64,000 bases of DNA from CBDIHH01 sp965279095 (GCA_965279095.1 CBDIHH010000003.1:1-64000), one strand, 5' to 3'; positions 1 to 9,090 are shown, numbered from the stretch's first letter. The notes: generated by a model from the letters alone, not told the origin. A program made the numbers and translations.

Positions 1-1725
1 CATCTCGTTGTGGGCCTTGCCGGAAGGGATCATGGGGAAGCAGTTCTCCTGCTTGGTGACGCGGACATCGAAGACCACCGGCCGGTCGGTGTCGATCATG
101 GCGCGCAGGCCCGCCTCCAGCTCCTCATTGGTCTCCGCGCGCAGGCCGACGGCGCCGTAGGCCTCGGCCAGCTTGACGAAGTCGGGCATCGATTCCGAAT
201 AGGAGTGGCTATAGCGCTCGCCGTGCAACAGCTGCTGCCACTGCCGGACCATCCCCATCCACTCGTTGTTGAGGATGAAGATCTTGATCGGCAGGTTGTA
301 CTGCAGGGCCGTCGACAGCTCCTGCATCATCATCTGGATCGAGGCGTCGCCGGCGATGTCGATGACCAGGCTGCCCGGATGGGCCAGCTGCACGCCAACC
401 GCCGCCGGCAGGCCGTAGCCCATGGTGCCCAGGCCCCCGGAGGTCATCCAGCGGTTGGGCTCCTGGAACTTGTAGAACTGCGCCGCCCACATCTGGTGCT
501 GGCCCACCTCGGTGGTGATGTAGGTGTCGCGGTCCTTGGTCAGCTCATACAGGCGCTGCACGGCGTGCTGCGGCTTGATGTGGTTGGCGTCCGGCGTATA
601 GGCGAAGCCGTTTCGGGCCCGCCACTGGTCGATCTGGGCCCACCAGTCGGCCAGCTCCAGCTTGGGCAGGCGACGGGCGCGCCAGGCGGCCAGCATGTCG
701 GCCATCACCGAACCGACATCGCCGACGATGCCGATGTCGACGATGATGTTCTTGTTGATCGACGAGGGATCGATATCCACGTGGATCTTCTTGGAGTTGG
801 GCGAGAAGGACGACAGCAGGCCGGTGACGCGGTCATCGAACCGCGCGCCCAGGCAGACCATCACGTCGCAGTCGTGCATGGCCATGTTGCTCTCATAGGC
901 GCCATGCATCCCCAGCATTCCCAGCCACTGAGGGTCGTCGGCGGGGAAGGCGCCCAGGCCCATCAGGGTCGAGGTGACGGGCGCGCCGACCACGTGGGCC
1001 AGGTCGCGCAGGGCCTGAGAGGCGGCCGGGCCCGAGTTGATGACCCCGCCGCCGGTGTAGAAGACCGGCCGCCGGGCCGAGGCGATCAGGTCGATCGCCT
1101 CGGCGATGCGGTCCTCGTCCCCCCGGGTGCGGGGCTTGTAGGCGTGGGCATGGCGCGCCTCGTTGGGCCCGACATAGTCGCCAGTGGCGAACTGGACGTC
1201 CTTGGGGATGTCGACGACCACGGGGCCGGGACGTCCGCTGCGGGCGATGTGGAAGGCCTCGTGCAGGACGTGCGGCAGGTCCTCGATCCGCTTGACCAGG
1301 TAGTTGTGCTTGGTGATCGAGCGGGTGATGCCGACGGTGTCCGCCTCCTGAAAGGCGTCCGAGCCGATCAGGTGGGTGGGGACCTGGCCTGTGATGACCA
1401 CCAGGGGGATGGAGTCCATCTGGGCGTCGAGGATGCCGGTGATGGTGTTGGTGGCGCCGGGGCCCGAGGTGACCAGGACAACCCCCGGCTTGCCCGACGA
1501 GCGCGCATAGCCCTCGGCCGCGTGGGCCGCGCCCTGTTCGTGGCGGACCAGGACGTGCTGCAGGCGCGGCTCGTGGAAGATGGCGTCGTACATCGGCAGC
1601 ACCGCGCCGCCGGGATAGCCGAAGATGGTCTCCACCCCCTGATCGACGAGGGCGCGGATCACCATCTGCGCGCCGGTCATGGTCGTCGTTTCAGTGTCGC
1701 TCTTGCTGATGGTCTGGGTGGTCAT
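1..1725 (-). CDS. ilvB: Acetolactate synthase large subunit (3' end outside window)
   Basis: Catalyses the first common step of branched-chain amino acid synthesis, condensing two pyruvates (or pyruvate and 2-oxobutyrate) in the cytoplasm with ThDP and FAD. Reading leftward from ATG 1725, the protein has the activating Glu in RHEQGAAHAAEGYAR, the central FAD region and the ThDP motif beginning GDASIQ. The last visible residues, MIPSGKAHNEM, lie near the usual C-terminus, so only a few codons and the stop are missing. An in-frame ATG at 1680 (MTGAQMVIRAL) is an alternative start. It lies directly behind a leader peptide and intrinsic terminator, so control by attenuation is expected. ilvN would be expected downstream, outside the window. 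Confidence 0.96.
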   Translation of the reverse strand, partial: MTTQTISKSDTETTTMTGAQMVIRALVDQGVETIFGYPGGAVLPMYDAIFHEPRLQHVLVRHEQGAAHAAEGYARSSGKPGVVLVTSGPGATNTITGILDAQMDSIPLVVITGQVPTHLIGSDAFQEADTVGITRSITKHNYLVKRIEDLPHVLHEAFHIARSGRPGPVVVDIPKDVQFATGDYVGPNEARHAHAYKPRTRGDEDRIAEAIDLIASARRPVFYTGGGVINSGPAASQALRDLAHVVGAPVTSTLMGLGAFPADDPQWLGMLGMHGAYESNMAMHDCDVMVCLGARFDDRVTGLLSSFSPNSKKIHVDIDPSSINKNIIVDIGIVGDVGSVMADMLAAWRARRLPKLELADWWAQIDQWRARNGFAYTPDANHIKPQHAVQRLYELTKDRDTYITTEVGQHQMWAAQFYKFQEPNRWMTSGGLGTMGYGLPAAVGVQLAHPGSLVIDIAGDASIQMMMQELSTALQYNLPIKIFILNNEWMGMVRQWQQLLHGERYSHSYSESMPDFVKLAEAYGAVGLRAETNEELEAGLRAMIDTDRPVVFDVRVTKQENCFPMIPSGKAHNEM

Positions 1726-1766
1726 GGCGGGGCCTTATGGAGCGGTAGGGTTTGGCTGCGGGCATG

Positions 1767-1788
1767 AAAAAAGGCCCCTGAGGGCCTT
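1767..1788 (-). terminator. Attenuator terminator of the ilv leader
   Basis: On the minus strand AAGGCCC-TCAG-GGGCCTT forms a perfect 7-bp G+C-rich stem ending in six T, a classic intrinsic terminator. It lies between the leader-peptide stop (1821) and the ilvB start (1725), where a transcription attenuator belongs. A second hairpin, GTGATC-GCAC-GATCAC (1809-1824), overlaps the leader stop codon and may be the pause or competing structure. Confidence 0.85.
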
Positions 1789-1820
1789 GGGCGAGCGACC
1801 GACGCGGCGTGATCGTGCGA

Positions 1821-1871
1821 TCACACCGTGGACGGCCGCTCCGGGACTACGAGGATGGTGCGCACGCGCAT
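1821..1871 (-). CDS. ilvL: ilv leader peptide (attenuation control)
   Basis: A 16-codon frame reads MRVRTILVVPERPSTV. The Ile-Leu-Val-Val run covers all three end products of the pathway, and the stop is followed by hairpins and the terminator at 1767-1788. CGGAG lies just upstream of ATG 1871. An in-frame ATG at 1895 would give 24 residues (MGLLNHRS prefix) but has no visible ribosome binding site. The family role is known: ribosome stalling at Ile/Leu/Val codons prevents terminator formation. Attenuation of ilvBN has been reported for Caulobacter crescentus. The frame begins 45 bp past the miaA stop, so its promoter probably lies in the 3' end of miaA. Confidence 0.85.
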   Translation of the reverse strand: MRVRTILVVPERPSTV

Positions 1872-1915
1872 ACTCCGATGATTGAGCAAACCCATGCCAC
1901 GGGCGCCGCGGGGGG

Positions 1916-2818
1916 TCAAGTCAAGGCGCGGGGATCGGCGGCGGCATCGATCCGGTCCCAGTCGGGGGTCTGGTTCCTGAACCAGGTCAACTGCCGCTTG
2001 GCGAACCGGCGCGTCTCCTGCTGGGCCAGGCGCAGCGCCTCGTCCAGCGGGGTCCGGCCCTCCAGGTGCGCCGCCAGTTCGCGCAGGCCCACCGCCTTCA
2101 TCGCCGGCAGGGCGGGGTCGAGCCCCCGGTCCATGAGGGCGCGGACCTCGTCCAGGGCGCCCTGCGCCAGCATGATCTGGAGCCGGGCGTCGCAACGGGC
2201 GTAGAGGACGTCGCGGGCGGGCTCCAGGACCCAGGCGCGCCAGCGGTCGGCGGCGATGGGAGGCGCGGTCTCGGCCTGCCACTGGCTCAGCGACCGGCCG
2301 GTTTCCTCGACCACCTCCAGGGCGCGCAGCAGGCGCTGGCGGTCGCCGGGGCCGATGCGCGCCTCGGCGTCCGGGTCGCGCGGGCGCAGCCGCTCGCGCA
2401 CGGCCGCCTCGCCCCCCGCCTCCCAGGCGGCGGCGGCGGCGGCGCGGGCGGCGGCGGGGATCGGGGGCACCTGGGCCAGGCCCTGGGTCAGGCCGCGCAG
2501 ATACATCCCCGTGCCGCCCACGACGATGGCGGGACGGCCGCGGGCCTCGATGGCCGCCAGCGCGGTCAGGGCCTCACTCAGCCATCGGCCCACCGACCAG
2601 GCCTCGGCGGCGTCGGCCACCCCGAACAGGTGGTGCGGAACGGCGGCCGCCTCCTCGCGGGAGGGTCGCGCCGACAGGATGCGCAGGTCGCGATAGACCT
2701 GGATGGCGTCGGCATTGACGATCTCGGCGCCCCACGATCGCGCCAGGCGCAGGGCCAGGGCGGACTTGCCGCTGGCGGTGGGGCCGGCGATCAGGGTGAC
2801 GGGAGCGGGGGCGGTCAT
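1916..2818 (-). CDS. miaA: tRNA dimethylallyltransferase
   Basis: Adds an isopentenyl group to A37 of tRNAs that read UNN codons, which stabilises codon-anticodon pairing. The 300-residue length is normal. Visible features are the P-loop GPTASGKS (residues 12-19), the substrate motif NADAIQVYRDL, PHHLFG, and VVGGTGMYLRGL in the middle, all in family order. In the usual DSMQVYRG motif the Ser is Ala here. It is transcribed away from serB and directly towards the ilv leader. MiaA modification is known to influence attenuation in enteric bacteria, so the adjacency may matter, though it could be chance. Confidence 0.96.
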   Translation of the reverse strand: MTAPAPVTLIAGPTASGKSALALRLARSWGAEIVNADAIQVYRDLRILSARPSREEAAAVPHHLFGVADAAEAWSVGRWLSEALTALAAIEARGRPAIVVGGTGMYLRGLTQGLAQVPPIPAAARAAAAAAWEAGGEAAVRERLRPRDPDAEARIGPGDRQRLLRALEVVEETGRSLSQWQAETAPPIAADRWRAWVLEPARDVLYARCDARLQIMLAQGALDEVRALMDRGLDPALPAMKAVGLRELAAHLEGRTPLDEALRLAQQETRRFAKRQLTWFRNQTPDWDRIDAAADPRALT

Positions 2819-2893
2819 CGCGAGACCCTATAACGGTCCGCGGCGCATGTTGGAGCCCTTGCCCGCATCGCCCGGCCGGTCTAACCCGCGCCC

Positions 2894-3784
2894 ATGCGCC
2901 TCGCCGTCACCCTCGTCACCGCCGATCCCGCCGTCCTTCCCGCCGCCCAGGAGCGCCTGCAACTGGCCCTGGAGGCCCACGGCGAAACGCCCTCCGCCGC
3001 CCGCCTGCTGGGCCCGGTGGCCATCGACATGGAGCTGGAGGCCGCCGAGGCCGCCCCGGTCCGCGCCGCCGCCGAGGCGGGCGTCTCGGGCCTGGCGGCC
3101 GATGTCTGCGTGCAGCCCGCCGCGGGGCGCCGCAAGCGGCTGCTGATCGCCGATATGGATTCCACCATCATCGGCTGCGAGTGCATAGATGAGCTGGCCG
3201 ATCTGGTCGGTCTGAAGGACAAGGTCTCGGCGATCACCGAACGGGCGATGCGCGGCGAGATCGACTTCGAGGGGGCCCTGCGCGAGCGGGTGGCCATGCT
3301 CGAGGGCCTGCCGCTGGCTGAGGTCCAGCGCTGCTACGACGAGCGGGTGCGCCTGAATCCCGGCGCCCGCACCCTGGTGCGGACCATGGAGGCGCACGGG
3401 GCGCGCACCTTCCTCGTCTCCGGCGGCTTCACCGTCTTCACCAGCCGCGTCGCCGAGGCGGCCGGCTTCTCGGCCCACCGCGGCAACCGCCTGCTCGACG
3501 ACGGCGCCGTCCTGACCGGGCGGGTGGGCGAGCCGATCCTTGGCAAGGCGGCCAAGCTGGCGGCCCTGCAGGAGGAGGCCCTGGCCGGGGGCCTGCGGCT
3601 GGACGAGACCCTCGCCGTCGGCGACGGCGCCAATGACCTGATGATGATCCAGGCCTCCGGCCTCGGGGTCGCCTACCGCGCCAAGCCGGTGGTCGCCGCC
3701 CAGGCCATGGCCCGGGTCGATCATGCGGACCTGACCGCCCTGCTCTACTTCCAGGGTTACGGGGCCGAGGACTTCTCGGAATAG
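2894..3784 (+). CDS. serB: Phosphoserine phosphatase
   Basis: Last step of serine biosynthesis: hydrolysis of O-phosphoserine to serine in the cytoplasm. This is a HAD-superfamily enzyme of 296 residues. After an ACT-like N-terminal region of about 80 residues come the nucleophile motif DMDST (from D87), the SGGFTVF motif II, a conserved Lys in LGKAAKL, and GDGANDL motif IV (about residue 243). It is divergent from miaA with a 75-bp gap. Its 3' end overlaps the end of the convergent IclR gene by 28 bp. Confidence 0.95.
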   Translation: MRLAVTLVTADPAVLPAAQERLQLALEAHGETPSAARLLGPVAIDMELEAAEAAPVRAAAEAGVSGLAADVCVQPAAGRRKRLLIADMDSTIIGCECIDELADLVGLKDKVSAITERAMRGEIDFEGALRERVAMLEGLPLAEVQRCYDERVRLNPGARTLVRTMEAHGARTFLVSGGFTVFTSRVAEAAGFSAHRGNRLLDDGAVLTGRVGEPILGKAAKLAALQEEALAGGLRLDETLAVGDGANDLMMIQASGLGVAYRAKPVVAAQAMARVDHADLTALLYFQGYGAEDFSE

Positions 3785-4635
3785 CCGGCGGCCGCGGGCG
3801 GTCGCGCCTCGGCGAAACGGTCAGCGATATCCCCGGCGGCCGCCTGCAGCGGCGCCGTGAAGGCGACGACGGCCTCGGAAGGCGTCATCACCGAGCGGAA
3901 GATGTGCACCGCCACCGCGCCCAGGGGGCCCTCGGCCACCAGGACCGGCACGGCCAGGGTGAAGAACACCGCGCCCTGGGTGTGCACCAGGGCGTAGCCG
4001 TCGCGGCGGATCCGCACGAGGTCCGCCTGGAGCCCCGGGGGCAGGTCGCCGCGGGCCTTGGCCCGGCTGGTGTCGACCACGGGGAATCCTTCGGACCGTA
4101 TCGCCGCGGCTGAGGCGTACGGCCCCGGCCGAGGGGGCATGACCTCGCCCTGAACGGCCATCTTCAAGAGCGTCTCGCGGTCGCCCTCGTCGCAGAAGGC
4201 CAGGTAGGCGCGGCCGGCGGCGCTCCACGGCATGGCGATGCGCAGGCCGGTGGGATATTTTCCGTCGGTAAAGGGGGTGGAGAAGTCGGTGGTCACCCGG
4301 GTCAGCATCTCGTGGCCCGAGGGGGTCAGCAGCTTGACCGGCCAGCGCACCGCCGCCCCCAGGGCCGTCATGATGTCGCGGGCGAAGCCGTCGATCCACC
4401 ATTCGTCCTGGTAGCCGTCGCTGAGGCTGCGCACCCGCGCCGCCAGCCAATAGCAGGCCGAGCCCTCGTCCTTGCGCAAGAAGCCGTCGCGCCTCAGCGT
4501 CTCGAGGATGCGGTATACGGTGCCGCGGGTGAGGCCGCTGACGCGGCACAGGTCGGCGACCGTGGCGCCGTTGTGCAGGTTGATCGCCTCGAGGATGGCC
4601 ATACAGCGGCTGATCGACTGGATCAGGGTGGGCAT
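3757..4635 (-). CDS. IclR-family transcriptional regulator
   Basis: About 292 residues from ATG 4635 (MPTLIQSISRC). The N-terminal winged helix-turn-helix reads NGATVADLCRVSGLTRGTVYRILETL, followed by an IclR effector-binding domain. I chose this ATG because the helical N-terminus of the family begins there; the open frame runs further upstream to about 5073 without recognisable protein. The effector is not visible. The neighbouring ABC exporter is divergent across a 166-bp gap, so it or a distant aromatic-type catabolic operon could be the target. The 3' end overlaps serB convergently. Confidence 0.85.
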   Translation of the reverse strand: MPTLIQSISRCMAILEAINLHNGATVADLCRVSGLTRGTVYRILETLRRDGFLRKDEGSACYWLAARVRSLSDGYQDEWWIDGFARDIMTALGAAVRWPVKLLTPSGHEMLTRVTTDFSTPFTDGKYPTGLRIAMPWSAAGRAYLAFCDEGDRETLLKMAVQGEVMPPRPGPYASAAAIRSEGFPVVDTSRAKARGDLPPGLQADLVRIRRDGYALVHTQGAVFFTLAVPVLVAEGPLGAVAVHIFRSVMTPSEAVVAFTAPLQAAAGDIADRFAEARPPAAAGYSEKSSAP

Positions 4636-4801
4636 CGGGGCTCCCGGCGGGGGTTGAGGCGGGGGAGGGGGGACACACGCTCCCTCGCCCGCTCCAGCCA
4701 GCCTAGCCCTAGCCGATGCCGCTCGGAAGGGTCGCGGTGCGAACTGGGGGCGAACCGCGAGGGAGGATTGGGAGACGGGGCCGGCTGCCCTAAATAGGCC
4801 C

Positions 4802-6580
4802 ATGGCCGATCCAGACTCTCCCACCGACGCCCCCCTTCCCAATGGCCAGGTGTTCGCCTTCATCGCCCGCCAGTGGCTGCGGCGACCGCGGATGATGGCG
4901 GCGGCGGCCCTGCTGACGGTGGCGTCGGTGGCGTGCGACATGGCGGTCCCGTGGGCGGCGGGGGCGCTGGTGGACGTAGTGTCGCGGCCGCCGCAGGCGG
5001 GGCATGGCGCGGCCTGGCAGGCCTGGGGGGTGTTCGTCGGCCTGTATGTGCTGTTCTTCGTGCTGCGCAACACCGGCTATTTCGTGTGGATCCCGTTTGC
5101 CGCCCGCAACATGGAGGCCCTGACCAACGACGCCTTCGCGCGGGTGCAGTCGTTCTCGTCGCAATGGCATGGCGACACCTTCGCCGGGGCCACGGTGCGC
5201 CGGGTGACGCGGGCCATGTGGGGCTACGACACGGTGTCCGACCAGGTGACCATCTTCCTGGGGCCGGGGGTGCTGGTGCTGGTGGGCCTGTCGGTGACGA
5301 TGATGCTGCGCTGGCCGCTGATCGGGGGTTTCGCCCTGGCGGTGGTGGGACTGTATATGGCGCTCAGCCTGTGGATGGCGCAGGCCTGGGTGCGGCCGGC
5401 CAACCTGCGCTCGGCGGCGAAGGATTCGGAGATCGGGGCGGTCCTGTCCGACAGCCTGACCTCCAACGCCTCGGTCAAGAGCTATGGCGCCGAGGTGCGG
5501 GAGCTGGCCCGGTTCGCCGCGGTGACCGCCGCCTGGCGCGACGCCGCCATGGCCGCCTGGGTGCGCGGAACGCAGAGCTGGCTGGTGCAGAACGCGGTTC
5601 TGGTGCTGCTGCAGGCGGGGCTGACGGGGCTGCTGCTGATGGCCTGGGCGCGGGGACGGGCGGGCCCCGGCGACGTGGCCTTTGCCATCACCGCCTACAT
5701 GCTGATGAGCGGCTATCTGCGCAATTTCGGCGAGAACGTCCGCAACCTGCAGAAGGCCCTGGACGACACCGAGGCGGTGGCCCGCTTCATGCGCACCCCG
5801 CCGCAGGTGCGCGACGCCGAGAGCGCGCCGGCCTTGGTGATCGGAGCGGGGGAAATCGTGCTCGACGCCGCCACCTTCGGCTACAAGGCCGGAGAGCCGC
5901 CCCTGTATCGCGATCTGTCGCTGCGCATCGCGCCCGGCGAGCGGGTGGCCCTGGTAGGCGCCACCGGCTCAGGCAAGTCGACCTTCGTCAAGTTGATCCA
6001 GCGCCTCTATGACCTGGACGGCGGCGCCATCCGCATCGACGGGCAGGACATCGCGGGGGTCACACAGGCGTCCCTGCGCCAGGCCATCGCCGTGGTTCCG
6101 CAGGATCCGGCCCTGTTCCACCGCACCATCGGCGAGAACATCGCCTATGGCCGGCCGGGCGCCAGCCAGGACGAGATCGTCGAGGCGGCCCGCAAGGCCC
6201 GCGCCCACGACTTCATCGCTCGGCTGCCGCAGGGCTACGACACCCTGGTGGGCGAGCGGGGGGTCAAGCTGTCGGGCGGCGAGCGCCAGCGGGTCGCCAT
6301 CGCCCGCGCCTTCCTGGCCGACGCGCCGATCCTGGTGCTCGACGAGGCCACCTCGTCCCTGGACGTGGAGACCGAACAGCTGGTGCAGGCGGGCGCCGAG
6401 GCCTTGATGAGCGGCCGCACCACCATCGTCATCGCCCACCGCCTGTCGACCGTCCGCCACGCCGACCGCATCCTGGTGTTCGACCATGGCCGGGTGGTGG
6501 AGGAGGGCAGCCACCGGGCGCTGGTGGCCCGGGGCGGGGCGTACGCCCGGCTGCACGCGGTCGCCGAAGGCACGGCCTAG
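4802..6580 (+). CDS. ABC exporter, fused permease and ATPase
   Basis: A 592-residue half-transporter of the MsbA/multidrug type. Residues 25-310 hold about six hydrophobic segments. The C-terminal ATPase has Walker A GATGSGKST (about residue 386), the signature LSGGERQRVAIARA (about 489), Walker B ILVLDEATSSLD, and the H-loop in IAHRLSTVRHADRI. It would act as a dimer in the inner membrane. No accessory gene identifies the cargo. The start ATG has no strong ribosome binding site. It may be regulated by the divergent IclR gene. Confidence 0.92.
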   Translation: MADPDSPTDAPLPNGQVFAFIARQWLRRPRMMAAAALLTVASVACDMAVPWAAGALVDVVSRPPQAGHGAAWQAWGVFVGLYVLFFVLRNTGYFVWIPFAARNMEALTNDAFARVQSFSSQWHGDTFAGATVRRVTRAMWGYDTVSDQVTIFLGPGVLVLVGLSVTMMLRWPLIGGFALAVVGLYMALSLWMAQAWVRPANLRSAAKDSEIGAVLSDSLTSNASVKSYGAEVRELARFAAVTAAWRDAAMAAWVRGTQSWLVQNAVLVLLQAGLTGLLLMAWARGRAGPGDVAFAITAYMLMSGYLRNFGENVRNLQKALDDTEAVARFMRTPPQVRDAESAPALVIGAGEIVLDAATFGYKAGEPPLYRDLSLRIAPGERVALVGATGSGKSTFVKLIQRLYDLDGGAIRIDGQDIAGVTQASLRQAIAVVPQDPALFHRTIGENIAYGRPGASQDEIVEAARKARAHDFIARLPQGYDTLVGERGVKLSGGERQRVAIARAFLADAPILVLDEATSSLDVETEQLVQAGAEALMSGRTTIVIAHRLSTVRHADRILVFDHGRVVEEGSHRALVARGGAYARLHAVAEGTA

Positions 6581-6740
6581 CCTGGGCCGGACCCGAGCGA
6601 CGGCGTCAATGGCCTGGGGAACCGGGGATTGGTCTATTCGCCCTGATCATGGAAGTAGTGATGGCCCGCAGGCGCTTGCCTCACACAGCTCCAGGCCTAT
6701 GCTTGGCCGTCGCGCCTTTCTTGCCCCCGGAGCCAGCGCT

Positions 6741-7568
6741 ATGTCGGCACGAACTCAAGTCGCCCGCGCCATTGCTTTGCTGGCGGCGCTGCTCGCGCCC
6801 GCAGCGCCAGCCCTTGCGCAGGAGGGTGTGACCCTTTCCGGCGTGAAGGGCGTGCGGCCCCTGGATGCGGGCATGTTCGTGGTGACCGGCCAGCCTTCTG
6901 CGGCGCGGCAGGAAACCTTCGAATTCCTCCGGCGTCCCGACGGCGGCGTCACCCTCCTGTCCGCGACGACGATGAGCGACGGCAGCGCGCGCGTCCAGGC
7001 GCGCTACGACTACGACGCGCAGTGGAAGGCGGTCGCGGCATTCGGCCAGGGGATCTACGGAGACGAGCCTGTGCAGGTGCAGATGCGCGCGTCTGCCGGC
7101 GCGGTGGCGATCGGCGTGCGCGGCGCCAAGACGACCATCGACAAGACCATCGCCTGCCCTGACGGATGCTTCATGGACCTGGCGCCGAGCGGCAGTCCGA
7201 TGTTCGTGATGACCCGGAACTACGACCGCGCCAAGGGGGGCGAACAGTCCTTTCAATGGGCCGCCCAGGATCTGCCGCGGCCGTTCACGAGCCCCGATAA
7301 TCAGCGCGCCGCCTTGCGGCTGCGACGCGAAATCCCCACGAAGCGCGCCGACGGCTCCGCCCTGAGAATCCGGGACTACGCGATGATCGAGCGCATTCCG
7401 ACGCCCGGCGGCGGCCTGTTCGTGATGGAATTCGACCTGTGGACCGACGATGCGGAGCGCCCGATGGGCTACCGGATCAACACGATCGGCGGAAAGGCGC
7501 CGGCGGCGCCGATCGTCGCGTTCCGCAGCGGGTTCGATGATATCCGCACCCAGGTCGTGGGGCGCTAG
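6741..7568 (+). CDS. Secreted protein of unknown function
   Basis: 275 residues from ATG 6741, with GGAG about 10 bases upstream. The N-terminus is a good Sec signal peptide (MSARTQVARAIALLAALLAP, cleavage likely after APALA). The mature part has no family I recognise. It looks beta-rich and includes the pair IACPDGCFMD, which might form a disulphide. An in-frame ATG at 6699 would add 14 residues but spoil the signal. It is separated from the downstream MFS gene by the operator region at 7633-7705. Confidence 0.7.
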   Translation: MSARTQVARAIALLAALLAPAAPALAQEGVTLSGVKGVRPLDAGMFVVTGQPSAARQETFEFLRRPDGGVTLLSATTMSDGSARVQARYDYDAQWKAVAAFGQGIYGDEPVQVQMRASAGAVAIGVRGAKTTIDKTIACPDGCFMDLAPSGSPMFVMTRNYDRAKGGEQSFQWAAQDLPRPFTSPDNQRAALRLRREIPTKRADGSALRIRDYAMIERIPTPGGGLFVMEFDLWTDDAERPMGYRINTIGGKAPAAPIVAFRSGFDDIRTQVVGR

Positions 7569-7632
7569 ACGCGAAAGGGTGGGACTGATCGCGCTTCCCC
7601 GCGAAAATCGGGCGATGCTCAGTTGACCATAA

Positions 7633-7705
7633 CTGATATCGGGTCTGGCGATATCCAATATTTGCGACGCTATTGTCTGTGCTTGACTGTCATGGCCCCT
7701 ATAGA
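7633..7705 (+). promoter_or_regulatory. Promoter with LysR-type box before MFS gene
   Basis: CTGATATC (7633-7640) is followed by a second GATATC (7650-7655). Together they form the inverted repeat GATATCG-N7-CGATATC and contain ATC-N9-GAT, the classic LysR-type box (7638-7652). After exactly 27 nt comes TTGAC (7683-7687), then 11 nt, then CTATAGAT (7699-7706). This fits the published Caulobacter housekeeping pattern TTGAC-N(10-14)-CTANA. The box would be centred near -67 of the inferred start. Confidence 0.65.
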
Positions 7706-7734
7706 TTGGCGCTTCGACACTTTCGGGGGCGGCG

Positions 7735-8955
7735 ATGAGCGTGCAGGAATTCAGGCGCGGCTGGCGGGTGGTGCTGGGCGCGGCGCTGGGGGCGGGGTCG
7801 GGGCTGGCCCTGCAGCCCTATGTCATATCCCTGTTCGTCAAGCCGCTGCAGGCGGAGTTCGGCTGGTCGCGCGGCCAGATCGCCACCGCGTCCAGCGCCG
7901 GGCTGGCGGGGGTGGTGATCGGGCCGCTGCTGGGCTGGCTGATGGATCGCATCGGCGTGCGGCCGGTGATCCTGGCGGCCACGGTGGGGGCGGCCCTGGG
8001 CTACGCCGCCCTGGCCAACCAGAGCGGCGACATCCGCGCCTACTATCTGCTGTCGGTGCTGCTGGTGGTGATCGGCAGCGGCACCGGGCCGATCGGCTAC
8101 ACCCGGGCGGTGCTGGGATGGTTCGAGGAACGGCGGGGGCTGGCCCTGGGGCTGACCCTGGTGGGGGTTTCGGTGATCGGCCTGGTGGCCGCCCCGGCGC
8201 TGTCGATGATCATCGGACGCTACGGCGCCGCCGGCGGCTACTACGCCCTGGGGCTGCTGTCGGTGGGGGTGGGCCTGCCGAGCGCCTGGCTTTTGGTGCG
8301 CGAGCGCGATCGGACGGGGCCGCGGCAAGCGGTCGCCAAACCTCCGGGACTCTCCCTGGCGACGGTGCTGCGCGCGCGCGGCATCTATGTGCTGGCCCTG
8401 TCGATCTTCCTGGCCACGGCGGGGATCGTCTGCGTGATCGCCCAACTTCAGCCGATGCTGACCGACGCCGGCATGTCGCGCCCCACCGCCGCCTTGATGC
8501 TCTCGGGCCTGGCCCTGTCGGTGATCGTCGGGCGCCTGGCCATGGGGTGGAGCTTCGACCGCTTCTGGCCCCCCGCGGCGGCGGCGGCGGCGCTGCTGCT
8601 GCCGGCCGCGGGGGCGCTGATCCTGATGCAGGCGGGCGCCCACCCCCCGCTGGTGCTGCTGGGGGTGTTCCTGATCGGCTTCGCCCAGGGCGCCGAGACC
8701 GACATCGCCGCCTATTTCATCGGCCGTTATTTCGGGCTGCGGGCCTATAGCCGCCTCTATGCGGTGATCGGCATCGCCTTCGCCACGGGAACCATGACCG
8801 GCGCCATCGGCTCGGGCCGGCTATACGACCATTTCCACGACTACCGCGTCGCCCTGATGCTGGCCGCCGCGGCCTTCGTGCTGTCGGCGGCGACGATCCT
8901 GGTGATGGGCCGCACGCCCGCGCCCGATCCATCGCCCGTTACTGAGCAGTCCTGA
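7735..8955 (+). CDS. MFS transporter, monocarboxylate/oxalate-formate-like
   Basis: 406 residues with about 12 hydrophobic segments, and the MFS loop motif GWLMDRIGVRPV between TM2 and TM3. The N-terminal GWRVVLGAALG..GLALQPYVISLFVKPLQAEFGWSRGQI resembles the oxalate/formate and monocarboxylate porter group. It is an inner-membrane secondary carrier, probably for an organic anion. It lies upstream of the methyltransferase-LysR genes and shares their promoter architecture, which suggests one regulon. The substrate cannot be read from the sequence. Confidence 0.88.
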   Translation: MSVQEFRRGWRVVLGAALGAGSGLALQPYVISLFVKPLQAEFGWSRGQIATASSAGLAGVVIGPLLGWLMDRIGVRPVILAATVGAALGYAALANQSGDIRAYYLLSVLLVVIGSGTGPIGYTRAVLGWFEERRGLALGLTLVGVSVIGLVAAPALSMIIGRYGAAGGYYALGLLSVGVGLPSAWLLVRERDRTGPRQAVAKPPGLSLATVLRARGIYVLALSIFLATAGIVCVIAQLQPMLTDAGMSRPTAALMLSGLALSVIVGRLAMGWSFDRFWPPAAAAAALLLPAAGALILMQAGAHPPLVLLGVFLIGFAQGAETDIAAYFIGRYFGLRAYSRLYAVIGIAFATGTMTGAIGSGRLYDHFHDYRVALMLAAAAFVLSAATILVMGRTPAPDPSPVTEQS

Positions 8956-8994
8956 GGGGCCGTATACAGTATTGCCCCGGGGCGACGCAGCTAT

Positions 8995-9052
8995 CTGATA
9001 TCTCGTGAGGGGATAGTGTTGCGCGGTTGTTGACATGGGCGGGGTCTATGCC
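8995..9052 (+). promoter_or_regulatory. Promoter with LysR-type box before methyltransferase
   Basis: CTGATATC (8995-9002) is followed by ATC-N9-GAT (9000-9014). After exactly 27 nt from GATATC comes TTGAC (9030-9034), then 11 nt, then CTATG (9046-9050). The spacing is identical to the MFS promoter at 7650-7704. It lies about 90 bp upstream of the methyltransferase ATG. The LysR gene at 10526 is the natural candidate regulator. Confidence 0.65.
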
Positions 9053-9090
9053 CCCTTTGAAAGCAACCGCTTGATTTTTGGATTTTGCCG

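Noticed and set aside
10..1767. 585-codon open frame on the plus strand opposite ilvB
   Set aside because: It is the antisense shadow of a complete, motif-rich acetolactate synthase; high G+C content keeps the opposite frame open. Its translation has no recognisable family.
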